From assembly GCA_021648525.1 (NCBI GenBank), contig JAKISP010000037.1, positions 1 through 42,572 of the forward strand: DNA of 42,572 bases. The letters run 5' to 3'. Of this stretch, positions 27,660 through 35,864 are shown piece by piece. The notes beneath the pieces were generated by a model. The model did no database searches. It was not told the origin of the DNA and was given only the letters and a program-made list of their open reading frames with translations. Each line of letters begins with the position of its first letter. The stretch's first letter is position 1. The translations under genes were made by a program, and so were the position numbers. This DNA is from Gammaproteobacteria bacterium (GTDB lineage: Bacteria; Pseudomonadota; Gammaproteobacteria; SZUA-140).

Positions 27660-28244
27660 TTGAAGATTAAGCGGCAGGGCGTTTGGCAGGAACCGGTGTG
27701 GCGAGCGGCGGGTAATGTGCTGCGTACCAGGCTTCCCAGGCGACTGTTGCCCTGGTTGTATGATCGTGGCTCGCTGACGCTACGCTTGCAGCAGGCGAGT
27801 GACGGTGATTTTCGGGTGCGGGTGTTATCGCAGCAATGGCAACGGCCATTGCTGAATGAGCGGCAGGCGCTTGGAATGGGGCATCATGAATATGGGATGG
27901 TGCGACAGGTGCTATTGATTGGTTGCGGAGAACCATGGGTTTATGCACGCAGTGTGATTCCGGCGCGCACCATGCGTGGCGCGGGTCGGCAGCTATTGAT
28001 GCTGGGGAATCGCCCATTAGGGGCTTTTTTGTTTGCCAATAACAGTGTGGTGCGTGAGCCAATGGAGATCGCCTGCATTCGCCCCGATGAGATGATTTAT
28101 GATGATGCGCTGGCTGGGTTAGGGCTTGAGCAGCAGAACGTGTGGGGACGGCGTTCGGTGTTTCGTTTTGAGCAGAAGCCGTTGTTAGTGAATGAGTTTT
28201 TTTTGCCGTCTATGCCAGCGCCAGGCGCTAAACATGGGAGCTAA
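27660..28244 (+). CDS. ubiC: Chorismate lyase UbiC
   Basis: UbiC removes pyruvate from chorismate to give 4-hydroxybenzoate, the first step of ubiquinone synthesis. The 194-residue frame starts at TTG 27660; no nearby ATG is in frame. Family features are LPRRLLPWLYDRGSLTLRL, EPWVYARSVIPARTM with the substrate-binding arginine, LGNRPLGAFLF, and a C-terminal R-F segment (WGRRSVFRFEQKPLLVNEFF). The C-terminus runs 10 bases before the start of the foreign-looking cassette. In most relatives ubiA follows directly; here it starts 1.65 kb downstream. Confidence 0.92.
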   Translation: MKIKRQGVWQEPVWRAAGNVLRTRLPRRLLPWLYDRGSLTLRLQQASDGDFRVRVLSQQWQRPLLNERQALGMGHHEYGMVRQVLLIGCGEPWVYARSVIPARTMRGAGRQLLMLGNRPLGAFLFANNSVVREPMEIACIRPDEMIYDDALAGLGLEQQNVWGRRSVFRFEQKPLLVNEFFLPSMPAPGAKHGS

Positions 28245-28253
28245 GGATATAAA

Positions 28254-28889
28254 ATGAAAGATATAGTGATACCAATCGTTTTTCCAGATTATAAAATACC
28301 GGTTGAGGTGTCTAAAACAGAATTTGATCTGTTCCCTTATGTAGACTTCGATAACTTCACATTTTCGGGGTACAAAGAGAAATTTTCCAATCTTGGGCAT
28401 GCAGGCATTCTTTTTATAAACGGTGAAAACGGAATGACAAAATATTACGAATATGGGCGATATGATCCTCCCGCTAATCTAGGATTGGTTCAAAAGATTA
28501 GAAATCTACCGGATGTGACCATCAATGAAGGCAAATTAGATTATATTTCCTTAAAAAAAACCCTAGAGAAAATATCAAAAGCGTCCGGACAATCAGGTCG
28601 TATCCAAGGTGTTTTTATTAAAGTTGATAACAAGTTTGAGGCAATGCTGGAATATGCACAGCGTCGGAAAAATGAAAATGCATTTGCAAAGAGAAAACCC
28701 TATGATTTATTTTTCAATAGCTGCATTCATTTTGTTAAGGGACTCACGAAAATAGCAGGAATTGATACGCCTTGGATGGTTGACCCAAGGCCTAATTCTT
28801 ACATAGGTGAATTTAGGGACGACTACCTAGATCTTGATTATAACAAGAAAAACAATAAACTGATCATTGAGGATGATGGAACGTATTAA
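28254..28889 (+). CDS. Putative permuted papain-fold (NlpC/P60-like) effector or toxin
   Basis: The 211-residue protein belongs to no named family I can assign with certainty. It contains NLGHAGILF (His49), then YYEYGRYD (Glu66), then FNSCIHFVKG (Cys157). Histidine before cysteine is the circularly permuted order of papain-fold amidases (YiiX/LRAT-like, DUF4105-like), and similar GHAG..YYEYGRY domains occur, as I recall, in PAAR/Rhs-type secreted toxins. It has no signal peptide, consistent with delivery by a secretion machine, not Sec. Translation uses AAGGAT just before ATG. It is followed 10 bases later by two membrane-anchored paralogues that fit immunity proteins. Composition is AT-rich compared with flanking ubiC and ubiA. 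Function is inferred. Confidence 0.5.
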   Translation: MKDIVIPIVFPDYKIPVEVSKTEFDLFPYVDFDNFTFSGYKEKFSNLGHAGILFINGENGMTKYYEYGRYDPPANLGLVQKIRNLPDVTINEGKLDYISLKKTLEKISKASGQSGRIQGVFIKVDNKFEAMLEYAQRRKNENAFAKRKPYDLFFNSCIHFVKGLTKIAGIDTPWMVDPRPNSYIGEFRDDYLDLDYNKKNNKLIIEDDGTY

Positions 28890-28899
28890 GGAGCGTAGA

Positions 28900-29313
28900 G
28901 TGAAAAAAACTATCAAATATATTGCTATATTATTTCTTATTATATTGTCAATCATTATTGTACGCATAGCCTTTCTGTTACCTGACTTTATATCCAGTAT
29001 TGAAATTGGCAGTGCGTTACCCCTTACTCCTAGACCAGATACTATTCCAGAGAAAGCGTTGTGGGTGGGTGGCCTTGATGGAGGTGTATATGTCTTAGTA
29101 CAAAAAAATAGTAAAGATAGCCCAGCTATTTACGATGCTGCAATATACTATGATTCGGGAGATGTTAGCTATCAAGGCAGGCTGGTCATAAACACACCTG
29201 ATCATCCTCAATTTAACTATGATGACGTTAATTCCTATGCAGGGTGGGATGGGGATACTTTATATCTACAGGATGGCAGGCAATTGACAATTGCCGCTGA
29301 GCATGGCGATTGA
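28900..29313 (+). CDS. Membrane-anchored putative immunity protein, copy 1
   Basis: I choose GTG 28900, which follows AAGGAG by 6 bases and aligns with the start of copy 2; the product is 137 residues. Residues 1-30 (VKKTIKYIAILFLIILSI onward) form an uncleaved N-terminal membrane anchor ending AFLLPDFI. About 100 residues of predicted beta-rich periplasmic domain follow, with ALWVGG, GVYVLVQKN, AIYYDSGDVSYQGRLVINTP and FNYDDVNSY. The family is unknown. It starts 10 bases after the putative toxin stop codon, and exposure to the periplasm fits protection against a cell-wall-attacking enzyme. This role is inferred from arrangement only. Confidence 0.6.
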   Translation: MKKTIKYIAILFLIILSIIIVRIAFLLPDFISSIEIGSALPLTPRPDTIPEKALWVGGLDGGVYVLVQKNSKDSPAIYDAAIYYDSGDVSYQGRLVINTPDHPQFNYDDVNSYAGWDGDTLYLQDGRQLTIAAEHGD

Positions 29314-29379
29314 CCTTGAATAGAGGGTGGGTATTTTAACGGTGCTGGTTGTTGTATACATAGTCGAGTTACTACGCTA

Positions 29380-29418
29380 ATAGCGTGTGTGTAACAATAT
29401 TGGGTATTGATGTGCTTT
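29380..29418 (+). pseudogene. ubiA: Relic of the first 13 codons of ubiA
   Basis: Codon by codon, 29380-29418 aligns with 29893-29931 (the real ubiA start). ATG has become ATA, and CAG has become TAA. CAA TAT TGG, TTG ATG and TTT are retained, and GCA/GTA and CGC/TGC differ by one base each. It ends exactly where the second immunity-like gene begins. This is a direct by-product of the tandem duplication and is not functional. Confidence 0.85.
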
Positions 29419-29832
29419 ATGAAAAAAATCATCAAATATTTTTTAATATTACTGCTCGTTGTATTGTCAGTTATTATCGTACGCTTGGCTTTTCTTTTAC
29501 CTGATTTTATAGCGAGCATTGAGGTTAGCGCAGTTATACCTCCGAGACCCGATAATATTCCAGAGAAAGCGTTATGGGTGGGTGGTCCCGACGGTGGTAT
29601 GTATGTATTAGTACAAAAAAATAATAGCGATAGTCCAACTATTTACGATGCCGCAATATACTACGATTCGGGAGATGTTAGCTATCAAGGCAGGCTGGTC
29701 ATAAACACACCTGATTACCCTCAATTTAACTATGATGACGTTAATTCATATTCATTTTGGGATGGGAGTGTATTAGCTTTACAGGATGGCAGATATTTAA
29801 CAATTGCCGCTAAGCATGGCGATAGGTTTTAG
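29419..29832 (+). CDS. Membrane-anchored putative immunity protein, copy 2
   Basis: The 137-residue paralogue of the preceding gene starts at ATG 29419 (the frame extends upstream to ATG 29407). An N-terminal membrane anchor (MKKIIKYFLILLLVVLSVII) is followed by the same periplasmic domain, nearly identical over DAAIYYDSGDVSYQGRLV. It differs around the linker (AVIPPRPDNIPEK; two residues shorter) and near the C-terminus (SFWDGSVLALQDGRYL). No Shine-Dalgarno is evident, because the sequence just upstream is the decayed ubiA start; expression may be poor. The open frame and mainly conservative changes suggest it was kept under selection. Confidence 0.6.
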   Translation: MKKIIKYFLILLLVVLSVIIVRLAFLLPDFIASIEVSAVIPPRPDNIPEKALWVGGPDGGMYVLVQKNNSDSPTIYDAAIYYDSGDVSYQGRLVINTPDYPQFNYDDVNSYSFWDGSVLALQDGRYLTIAAKHGDRF

Positions 29833-29892
29833 ACAGAGGTTGGATACTTTAACGGTGTTGGTTATTGTAAACATAGTTGGGTCATTGTGCTG

Positions 29893-30756
29893 ATGGAACA
29901 TCTGCAGCAATATTGGGCATTGATGCGCTTTGATAAACCTGTCGGTATTTTTTTGCTGCTGTGGCCAACGATGTGGGCGCTGTGGATCGCAGCGGGAGGA
30001 GTGCCGGATACCGATGTACTGATCGTTTTTGTTGCAGGGGTGGTGCTGATGCGCGCGGCGGGCTGTGTGATCAATGATTACGCTGATCGGGATATCGACT
30101 CAAAGGTGCGCCGTACCCGCGATCGACCGATTACCTCAGGTAAGATTGCGCCTAAATCGGCATTGATTCTATTCGTAGTGCTCTGCCTGATAGCCTTCGC
30201 GCTGGTGCTAACGATGAACACGCTGACGATTATGATGTCGTTTGTTGCTGTATTTCTGGCGGGCACTTACCCTTTTATGAAGCGCTACACCCATCTGCCC
30301 CAGGTCTATCTTGGGGCAGCCTTTGGCTGGGCGGTGCCAATGGTGTTTGCAGCGCAGACTGGCGCAGTGCCGAAAGAGGCGTGGTTGCTGTTTATCGCAA
30401 CGGTTTTATGGACGACCGTGTATGACACGATGTATGCGATGGTAGATCGGGCTGATGACCTGAGGATTGGGGTGAAATCGACCGCAATTCTGTTTGGTGA
30501 TGGTGATCGCGCAATTATTGCTATAATACAGGTGCTCTTTTTTGTGGTGTTGCTGATTATTGGCCAGCAGCTGGCGTTAGGGGTGTTTTATTACGGCGGT
30601 TTAGCAGTGGCGGGCTTGTTTGCCTGCTACCAGCAATACCTGCTACGTGAGCGGGATATCCTGCTCTGTTTTCGCGCCTTCCTGAATAATCATAAGTTTG
30701 GTGCGGTGATCTTTATTGGCATCGCGCTGCATTACGCAGTACCACTAAATAGTTAG
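29893..30756 (+). CDS. ubiA: 4-hydroxybenzoate octaprenyltransferase UbiA
   Basis: UbiA is an integral inner-membrane prenyltransferase that attaches the isoprenoid tail to 4-hydroxybenzoate. I start at ATG 29893 (287 residues); an in-frame GTG at 29887 adds two residues. Two Asp-rich motifs bind the Mg-diphosphate substrate: [19 protein letters not shown] (about residues 62-80) and [20 protein letters not shown] (about 178-197). Seven to nine membrane helices are evident. It uses the product of ubiC, from which it is separated by the toxin/immunity-like cassette. The ribosome site is weak. Confidence 0.96.
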   Translation: MEHLQQYWALMRFDKPVGIFLLLWPTMWALWIAAGGVPDTDVLIVFVAGVVLMRAAGCVINDYADRDIDSKVRRTRDRPITSGKIAPKSALILFVVLCLIAFALVLTMNTLTIMMSFVAVFLAGTYPFMKRYTHLPQVYLGAAFGWAVPMVFAAQTGAVPKEAWLLFIATVLWTTVYDTMYAMVDRADDLRIGVKSTAILFGDGDRAIIAIIQVLFFVVLLIIGQQLALGVFYYGGLAVAGLFACYQQYLLRERDILLCFRAFLNNHKFGAVIFIGIALHYAVPLNS

Positions 30757-30800
30757 TGGTTGCTGTTTTCCTGAATCGAACTAAATAGAATTTTAATTGT

Positions 30801-31772
30801 ATGTTGCTTTCATCTGTTGCTGTTGTTGCTGGCTTTATTTTTCTGGTATGGGGGGCGGACCGTTTTGTGTTGGGGGCCTCAGCTACCGCGCGTAATTTTG
30901 GTATTTCACCACTGATTGTCGGTTTGACTATTGTCGGCTTTGGTACTTCTGCGCCTGAGATGCTGGTGTCAGGGATGGCTGCATATCAAGGTAATCCGGG
31001 GATTTCTATTGGTAACGCGCTGGGTTCTAATATTACCAATATTGCACTGGTGCTGGGTATTACGGCATTGATCGTGCCACTCACGGTTCATTCGGGCATT
31101 ATCAAACGTGAGCTGCCGATCTTATTACTGGTGATGGTGCTAGCACTGCTGCTGATGATGGATGGTTACCTTGGTCAGGGCGATGGCCTGTTTCTATTGC
31201 TAGGCATGTTCCTGATGATTTTCTGGGTCGTTCGACTGGGGTTGAAAGAGCGTGATAGCGGTGACCCGATGTCGAACGAGTTTGACGCTGAAATCCCTGA
31301 GGGGATGCCGACATCAAAAGCGACACTCTGGTTAGTGGTCGGTATGGTGGTGCTGTTTGTTAGCTCTCAAATCCTGGTGTGGGGCGCGGTGAATATCGCT
31401 AAGGCCTTTGGCGTGAGTGATCTGATTATTGGGCTGACGATTATTGCGATCGGTACTAGCTTGCCAGAACTGGCGGCCACCGTGACGAGTGCGCTAAAGA
31501 AAGAGCATGAGCTTGCGATTGGCAACATCATTGGTTCCAATATGTTTAACATCCTTGGGGTGATGGCATTGCCGGGGCTGATCTACCCATCGATGGTACC
31601 TGATGGCGTGTTGACGCGTGATTACCCGGTCATGATTGGCCTGACGATTGCGCTATTCCTGATGGCCTATGGTTTTCGCGGTAAAGATGGCAAGATCAAC
31701 CGTGTTGAAGGCGGGTTGTTGTTAAGTGCATTTTGTGGCTACATGTACTGGCTCTACCTGGTGGCGGTATAA
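30801..31772 (+). CDS. yrbG: Calcium/sodium antiporter family protein YrbG
   Basis: A member of the CaCA (Na+/Ca2+ exchanger) superfamily in the inner membrane. The 323-residue protein has two inverted repeats of about five helices, each with the alpha-repeat signature: VGFGTSAPEMLVS...GNALGSNITNIALVLG (about residues 48-90) and AIGTSLPELAATV...GNIIGSNMFNILGV (about 214-255). The acidic residues in TSAPE and TSLPE are the ion ligands. In E. coli yrbG opens the kdsD-kdsC-lptC cluster; here it precedes an HMA protein and lptC, and kdsD and kdsC are absent. Confidence 0.93.
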   Translation: MLLSSVAVVAGFIFLVWGADRFVLGASATARNFGISPLIVGLTIVGFGTSAPEMLVSGMAAYQGNPGISIGNALGSNITNIALVLGITALIVPLTVHSGIIKRELPILLLVMVLALLLMMDGYLGQGDGLFLLLGMFLMIFWVVRLGLKERDSGDPMSNEFDAEIPEGMPTSKATLWLVVGMVVLFVSSQILVWGAVNIAKAFGVSDLIIGLTIIAIGTSLPELAATVTSALKKEHELAIGNIIGSNMFNILGVMALPGLIYPSMVPDGVLTRDYPVMIGLTIALFLMAYGFRGKDGKINRVEGGLLLSAFCGYMYWLYLVAV

Positions 31773-31796
31773 GCTAAATAGCGAGTAAGAGAGGAT

Positions 31797-32003
31797 ATGC
31801 AGGTGATGAAGTTCAGGGTTGCTAATGTGAAGTGTGATGGTTGTGCGGCTAATATTCGTGATGGGCTGGGTAACGTTGAGGGTGTGTCGCAGGTTTCAGT
31901 CGATGTTGCTAGCGGTGACGTTGAGGTGCACGGTGATACGCTTGTACGGGATGTGCTGATTACTCGATTAGCTGAGTCTGGTTATCCACCGTCGAGTAGT
32001 TAA
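31797..32003 (+). CDS. Small HMA-domain heavy-metal-binding protein
   Basis: The 68-residue single-domain protein has the ferredoxin-like HMA pattern: MKFRVANVKCDGCAANIRDGL with the metal-binding pair Cys-x2-Cys (CDGC), then GVSQVSVDVASGDVEV and LAESGYPPSSS. Such proteins are copper or other soft-metal chaperones. ATG 31797 and ATG 31806 are both possible; AGAGG is too near the first, so the second may be used. It occupies the place where kdsD and kdsC stand in E. coli. No metal ATPase is in the window, so its partner is unknown. Confidence 0.85.
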   Translation: MQVMKFRVANVKCDGCAANIRDGLGNVEGVSQVSVDVASGDVEVHGDTLVRDVLITRLAESGYPPSSS

Positions 32004-32047
32004 CCGGGCATGTTGAATAGTCTGATGGCTCTGGGTGGTATTTTTCA

Positions 32048-32614
32048 TTGAGCAATAGACGCTGGATTGCGTTACTGTTGATAGCATTGGCCGCGTTGAG
32101 CTGGTGGTTGCAACGTAGTGTTGAACCAGCGTCGCAGCAAGCCTTTGAGCAAATGCAGCATGAACCTGATTATTATATGGATGAGTTTGAATCAACTGCA
32201 CTAAATTTAGAGGGAAAGCCTGCGCATAAGCTCTATGCTGATAGTCTGAAGCACTATGCCAATGATGATAGTGCGACGCTTGAACGTCCGCATCTTGTGG
32301 TGTTTCGTAGTGAGGATGAGTTCTGGGATATTCGCGCTGAATCTGGACAGATATTAAATGGTGGTGAAACGGTGCTGCTACAGGGGGAGGTGATTATTTT
32401 GCGCATTACCGCAACGGATACCGAGGCACTACAAATTTATACCGCCGATTTAACCGTGCACCCGTATGCTAAATATATGGAGACGGCAGCGGCAGTCAAC
32501 ATTAAGGATGGTCGCGGCAGGACAACGGCAATTGGTATGAGTGCAGACCTCAGTCAGCGTCGAGTAGCGCTATTATCAGCAGTGCGGGGGACCTATGAAC
32601 CACAAAGTCATTAG
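32048..32614 (+). CDS. lptC: LPS export protein LptC
   Basis: LptC is the bitopic inner-membrane component of the Lpt bridge, passing LPS from LptB2FG to LptA. The 188-residue frame begins at TTG 32048 (no in-frame ATG nearby). It has an N-terminal membrane helix (RWIALLLIALAALSWWL) and an OstA-like beta-jellyroll: MDEFESTALNLEGKPAHKLY, HYANDDSATLERPHLVVF and ILNGGETVLLQGEVII. It overlaps lptA by 20 bases, implying coupled translation. Confidence 0.9.
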   Translation: MSNRRWIALLLIALAALSWWLQRSVEPASQQAFEQMQHEPDYYMDEFESTALNLEGKPAHKLYADSLKHYANDDSATLERPHLVVFRSEDEFWDIRAESGQILNGGETVLLQGEVIILRITATDTEALQIYTADLTVHPYAKYMETAAAVNIKDGRGRTTAIGMSADLSQRRVALLSAVRGTYEPQSH

Positions 32615-33098
32615 CTTATTGCTGTTGATGCTCTCGCCGGGCATTGCGCTGGCATTGACCAGCGATCGAGAGCAGCCGATTCAGATTGAAGCTGACAGCA
32701 TGGTGATTGATGAAGGCACAGGGGTCAGTGTCTATCAGGGCAGTGTGAGCTATGTTCAGGGAACGGTTAAGATGACGGCTGATAAGGTGACCATATACAG
32801 TGTTGGTGGCGAGTTTCAGCGTTTTTCCGCCGAGGGTGAGCGGGTGAGATATCAGCAGATGCTCGATGATGGTAAAGGTGAGCTGAAGGCAAAGGCGCGT
32901 TTGATCGATTATCGCGCAGATCAGGGGCATATCCTGTTAAAGGGCAATGCCTATATGATCCGAGGTGGGGATGAATTCTCGGGTAGTCATATCGAATATG
33001 ATGCGGATAAGGATATTGTTAATGCGCGAAAGGCGGAAAATGGCGGTGAACGGGTGCAGGTGGTGATTCAGCCGCGTGAGAAAGGGAAGGTGGAATAA
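32595..33098 (+). CDS. lptA: LPS transport periplasmic protein LptA
   Basis: LptA forms the periplasmic bridge carrying LPS to LptD. The 167-residue protein has a Sec signal peptide (MNHKVISLLLLMLSPGIALA, cut after ALA) and the OstA fold: QPIQIEADSMVIDEGTGVSV, YQGSVSYVQGTVKMTADKVTI and GNAYMIRGGDEFSGSHIEYD. Length and order match the family. It lies between lptC and lptB. Confidence 0.94.
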   Translation: MNHKVISLLLLMLSPGIALALTSDREQPIQIEADSMVIDEGTGVSVYQGSVSYVQGTVKMTADKVTIYSVGGEFQRFSAEGERVRYQQMLDDGKGELKAKARLIDYRADQGHILLKGNAYMIRGGDEFSGSHIEYDADKDIVNARKAENGGERVQVVIQPREKGKVE

Positions 33099-33128
33099 GT
33101 TGAAAAAACAGATGGATAATCGCCGCTG

Positions 33129-33854
33129 ATGCATGCACTTATTGCGACGAACCTTGCCAAAAGTTATAAATCCCGTGAAGTAGTCAAAGATGTTTCGCTG
33201 GAGGTGAATAGTGGGGAGGTGATTGGGCTGCTGGGACCCAATGGAGCGGGCAAAACGACCTGCTTCTATATGATTGTCGGTCTGGTTGGATGTGATAAAG
33301 GCAGTATTGTGCTCGATGATCAGGATATGGCGAGCTATCCAATGCATGTTCGCGCCAGGATGGGGGTCGGTTATCTGCCTCAGGAGGCGTCAATTTTTCG
33401 CAAATTAACCGTGGCGCAAAATATTCTGGCGATACTGGAGATGCGCGGCGATCTGAATCGTGCGCAGCAACTGGCTCAGCTGGATGAACTGTTGGGCGAG
33501 CTTCATGTGACCCATCTACGTGATAATTTAGGCATGAGTCTTTCGGGTGGTGAGCGTCGGCGTGTTGAAATTGCACGTACATTGGCGACAAATCCGCGTT
33601 TTATCCTGCTGGATGAGCCTTTTGCAGGGGTTGATCCGATCTCTGTGATCGATATTCAGCGCATTATTCGTTTTTTGACGGATAAGGGGATTGGGGTGCT
33701 CATTACCGATCATAATGTCAGAGAGACGCTAGGAATATGTGAGCGTGCATATATTATGAGTGAGGGGGTAGTGCTTGCAGAAGGCCCACCTGACGCGATT
33801 TTAGAGAATAAGCAAGTACGAGATGTTTACCTCGGACAGGATTTTCGGCTCTAA
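33129..33854 (+). CDS. lptB: LPS export ABC transporter ATPase LptB
   Basis: LptB is the cytoplasmic ATPase that powers LPS extraction with LptF and LptG. The 241-residue protein has Walker [13 protein letters not shown] (about residues 36-47), the Q-loop LPQEASIF, the ABC signature [13 protein letters not shown], Walker [14 protein letters not shown], and the switch histidine in ITDHNVRET. The C-terminus [15 protein letters not shown] is typical of LptB. It starts 30 bases after lptA and is followed by rpoN. Confidence 0.97.
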   Translation: MHALIATNLAKSYKSREVVKDVSLEVNSGEVIGLLGPNGAGKTTCFYMIVGLVGCDKGSIVLDDQDMASYPMHVRARMGVGYLPQEASIFRKLTVAQNILAILEMRGDLNRAQQLAQLDELLGELHVTHLRDNLGMSLSGGERRRVEIARTLATNPRFILLDEPFAGVDPISVIDIQRIIRFLTDKGIGVLITDHNVRETLGICERAYIMSEGVVLAEGPPDAILENKQVRDVYLGQDFRL

Positions 33855-33948
33855 TGTTACGATTGGCACTGAAAAAAGGTGCTAAATACGATAAAATAAT
33901 GGTCTATAAGTTAAGCAAGAAGGTGACGCCGAATCAGGACGGCGATAT

Positions 33949-35448
33949 ATGAAGCAATCCCTACAGCTCCGGCTTGGACAACAGTTGACGATGACACCGC
34001 AGCTGCAGCAGGCGATACGCCTGTTACAGTTGTCGACACTTGATCTCCAGGCAGAGATTCAGGAGGCGCTTGAATCGAATCCTATGCTGGAACTCACTGA
34101 CGAGAGTGGTGATGATTCATCCGCTAAAGATTCTCCTGCTGATGCCAGCGATCTTTCCCCTGATGAGCCAGTTGATGATGTGAATTCTGTCGATGCCGGT
34201 GTTGCTGGTGATGGCGATGTCGTCTCGCAACTTTCCGATGCCCTACCCGATGAACTGCCGGTTGATAGCTCATGGGAAGATACCTACGACAGCGTAATGC
34301 CGCAGACCTCTTCCGCAGCAATACCCGAGAACAGTGATTATGAAAGTCAGGATGCATCATCCGAATCGCTTCAGGAACATCTCTTATGGCAGATGAGGCT
34401 AACCTCTTTTACTGATAAAGATATGGAAATCGCTGATGCGATCATCGATGCGATCGATGACCAGGGCTATCTTACCTGTTCGTTAGAAGAGATTTTTTCA
34501 GGTCTGCGTGAAGAATTAGAGACCGAGCTTGATGAAGTAGAGGCAGTGCTACATCGCATTCATCACTTTGATCCAGTTGGTGTTGGGTGTCGTGACCTGC
34601 AGGAGTGTATGCAAATTCAACTGAAGTACGTAAGCCCTGATACGCTGTGGCTGGAAGAGGCACGTAAACTCATCACTGAACATCTTAAGTTACTCGGGGC
34701 GCGTGATTACACGCAGATTATGCGGCGTATGAAGTGCACACAGGAAGAGTTAAAAGAGATAATGGCACTGGTGCAGACACTTAATCCACGTCCTGGCGCA
34801 TCGATCTCTCCCAAACTCGCTGAGTATGTAGTGCCGGATGTGATTGTTAAAAAAAATAACGGTGCCTGGAAGGTTGAGTTGAATGGCGAGGCGTTGCCAA
34901 AAATACGTGTTAACAATGGTTACGCCGGATTGGTTAAGCGCGCAGATAATAGCTCTGATAACACCTACCTGAAAAACCATCTGCAAGAGGCTAAATGGTT
35001 TATTAAGAGCCTGCAAAGCCGTAATGAAACCTTATTGAAAGTGGCTACCTGTATCGTTGAGCGCCAGCGTGGTTTTCTTGAGCATGGTGAAGAGGCGATG
35101 AAAGCATTGGTATTGCACGATGTGGCAGAAGTCGTTGAAATGCATGAGTCGACTATTTCTCGTGTTACCACACAAAAATATATGCATACGCCGCGCGGCA
35201 TTTTTGAATTGAAATATTTCTTTTCTAGCCACGTTGGAACCGCGAGTGGCGGCGAATGTTCTGCGACAGCCATTCGCGCGTTAATAAAAAAACTGGTGGC
35301 GGCTGAGAATCCAGCGAAGCCACTGAGTGACAGTAAAATTTCACAAATTCTTGAAGAACAGGGGATCAATGTTGCTCGTCGCACGATTGCTAAATATCGT
35401 GAATCAATATCGATCCTTTCATCAAGTGAGCGTAAACGTTTGACATAA
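33949..35448 (+). CDS. rpoN: RNA polymerase sigma-54 factor RpoN
   Basis: Sigma-54 directs transcription from -24/-12 promoters with AAA+ activators. The 499-residue protein has the glutamine-rich region I ([20 protein letters not shown]), an acidic region II (about residues 50-140), a core-binding region III, and the DNA-binding domain. The RpoN box appears as [11 protein letters not shown], against the usual ARRTVAKYRE, near the C-terminus. The genes downstream (hpf, ptsN, rapZ) form the usual rpoN operon linked to nitrogen-PTS control. Confidence 0.97.
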   Translation: MKQSLQLRLGQQLTMTPQLQQAIRLLQLSTLDLQAEIQEALESNPMLELTDESGDDSSAKDSPADASDLSPDEPVDDVNSVDAGVAGDGDVVSQLSDALPDELPVDSSWEDTYDSVMPQTSSAAIPENSDYESQDASSESLQEHLLWQMRLTSFTDKDMEIADAIIDAIDDQGYLTCSLEEIFSGLREELETELDEVEAVLHRIHHFDPVGVGCRDLQECMQIQLKYVSPDTLWLEEARKLITEHLKLLGARDYTQIMRRMKCTQEELKEIMALVQTLNPRPGASISPKLAEYVVPDVIVKKNNGAWKVELNGEALPKIRVNNGYAGLVKRADNSSDNTYLKNHLQEAKWFIKSLQSRNETLLKVATCIVERQRGFLEHGEEAMKALVLHDVAEVVEMHESTISRVTTQKYMHTPRGIFELKYFFSSHVGTASGGECSATAIRALIKKLVAAENPAKPLSDSKISQILEEQGINVARRTIAKYRESISILSSSERKRLT

Positions 35449-35463
35449 CATCGAGGTATTAAA

Positions 35464-35823
35464 ATGCAAATAAATCTGACGGGTCACCATATTGATATCA
35501 CTCCAGCACTACGTAGCTATGTGAACGAAAAACTGGATAAGCTAGCGCGCCATTTTGATGGTGTGGGTAATGTTCATGTTGTGTTGGCAGTTGAGAAAAT
35601 GGTGCAGAAGGCAGAAGCCACGGTTCATGTGAGTGGTGCAGATCTATTCGCGGATGCTGAAAATGAAAATATGTATGCGGCCATTGATGCGCTGGCAGAT
35701 AAGCTTGATCGTCAGGTGATTAAACATAAAGAGAAACGTAAAGATCATCGTGGTCGTAATAAAGGGTTTCCGGTTCAGGAAGAAACACTTGATTCTGCTC
35801 AGGACGCTGTTGATCCTGATTAG
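35464..35823 (+). CDS. hpf: Ribosome hibernation promoting factor (short form)
   Basis: HPF binds the 30S decoding region and promotes inactive 100S dimers in stationary phase. The 119-residue protein has the beta-alpha-beta-beta-beta-alpha fold: MQINLTGHHIDITPALRSYV, ARHFDGVGNVHVVLAVEK and FADAENENMYAAIDALADKL, followed by basic DRQVIKHKEKRKDHRG. Its tail of about 24 residues is longer than that of E. coli HPF (95) but lacks the dimerisation domain of the long form. It starts 15 bases after the rpoN stop. Confidence 0.93.
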   Translation: MQINLTGHHIDITPALRSYVNEKLDKLARHFDGVGNVHVVLAVEKMVQKAEATVHVSGADLFADAENENMYAAIDALADKLDRQVIKHKEKRKDHRGRNKGFPVQEETLDSAQDAVDPD

Positions 35824-35864
35824 TATTTGTTTCAGAATTAATTGGTGTCTGGAAATAATTAAAC

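Larger units (their letters stand above)
28900..29931 (+). repeat. Tandem duplication: unit 28900-29418 and unit 29419-29931
   Basis: The two units match over their whole length at a constant offset of 519, changing to 513 after a two-codon indel near the proline-rich linker. Each consists of an immunity-like gene, about 65 bases of spacer, and the first 13 codons of ubiA. A 50-base stretch around 29155-29205 is identical in both. Unit 2 runs into the real ubiA; unit 1 ends in a decayed copy of the ubiA start. Divergence is higher in the spacers than in the coding part. Confidence 0.9.
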
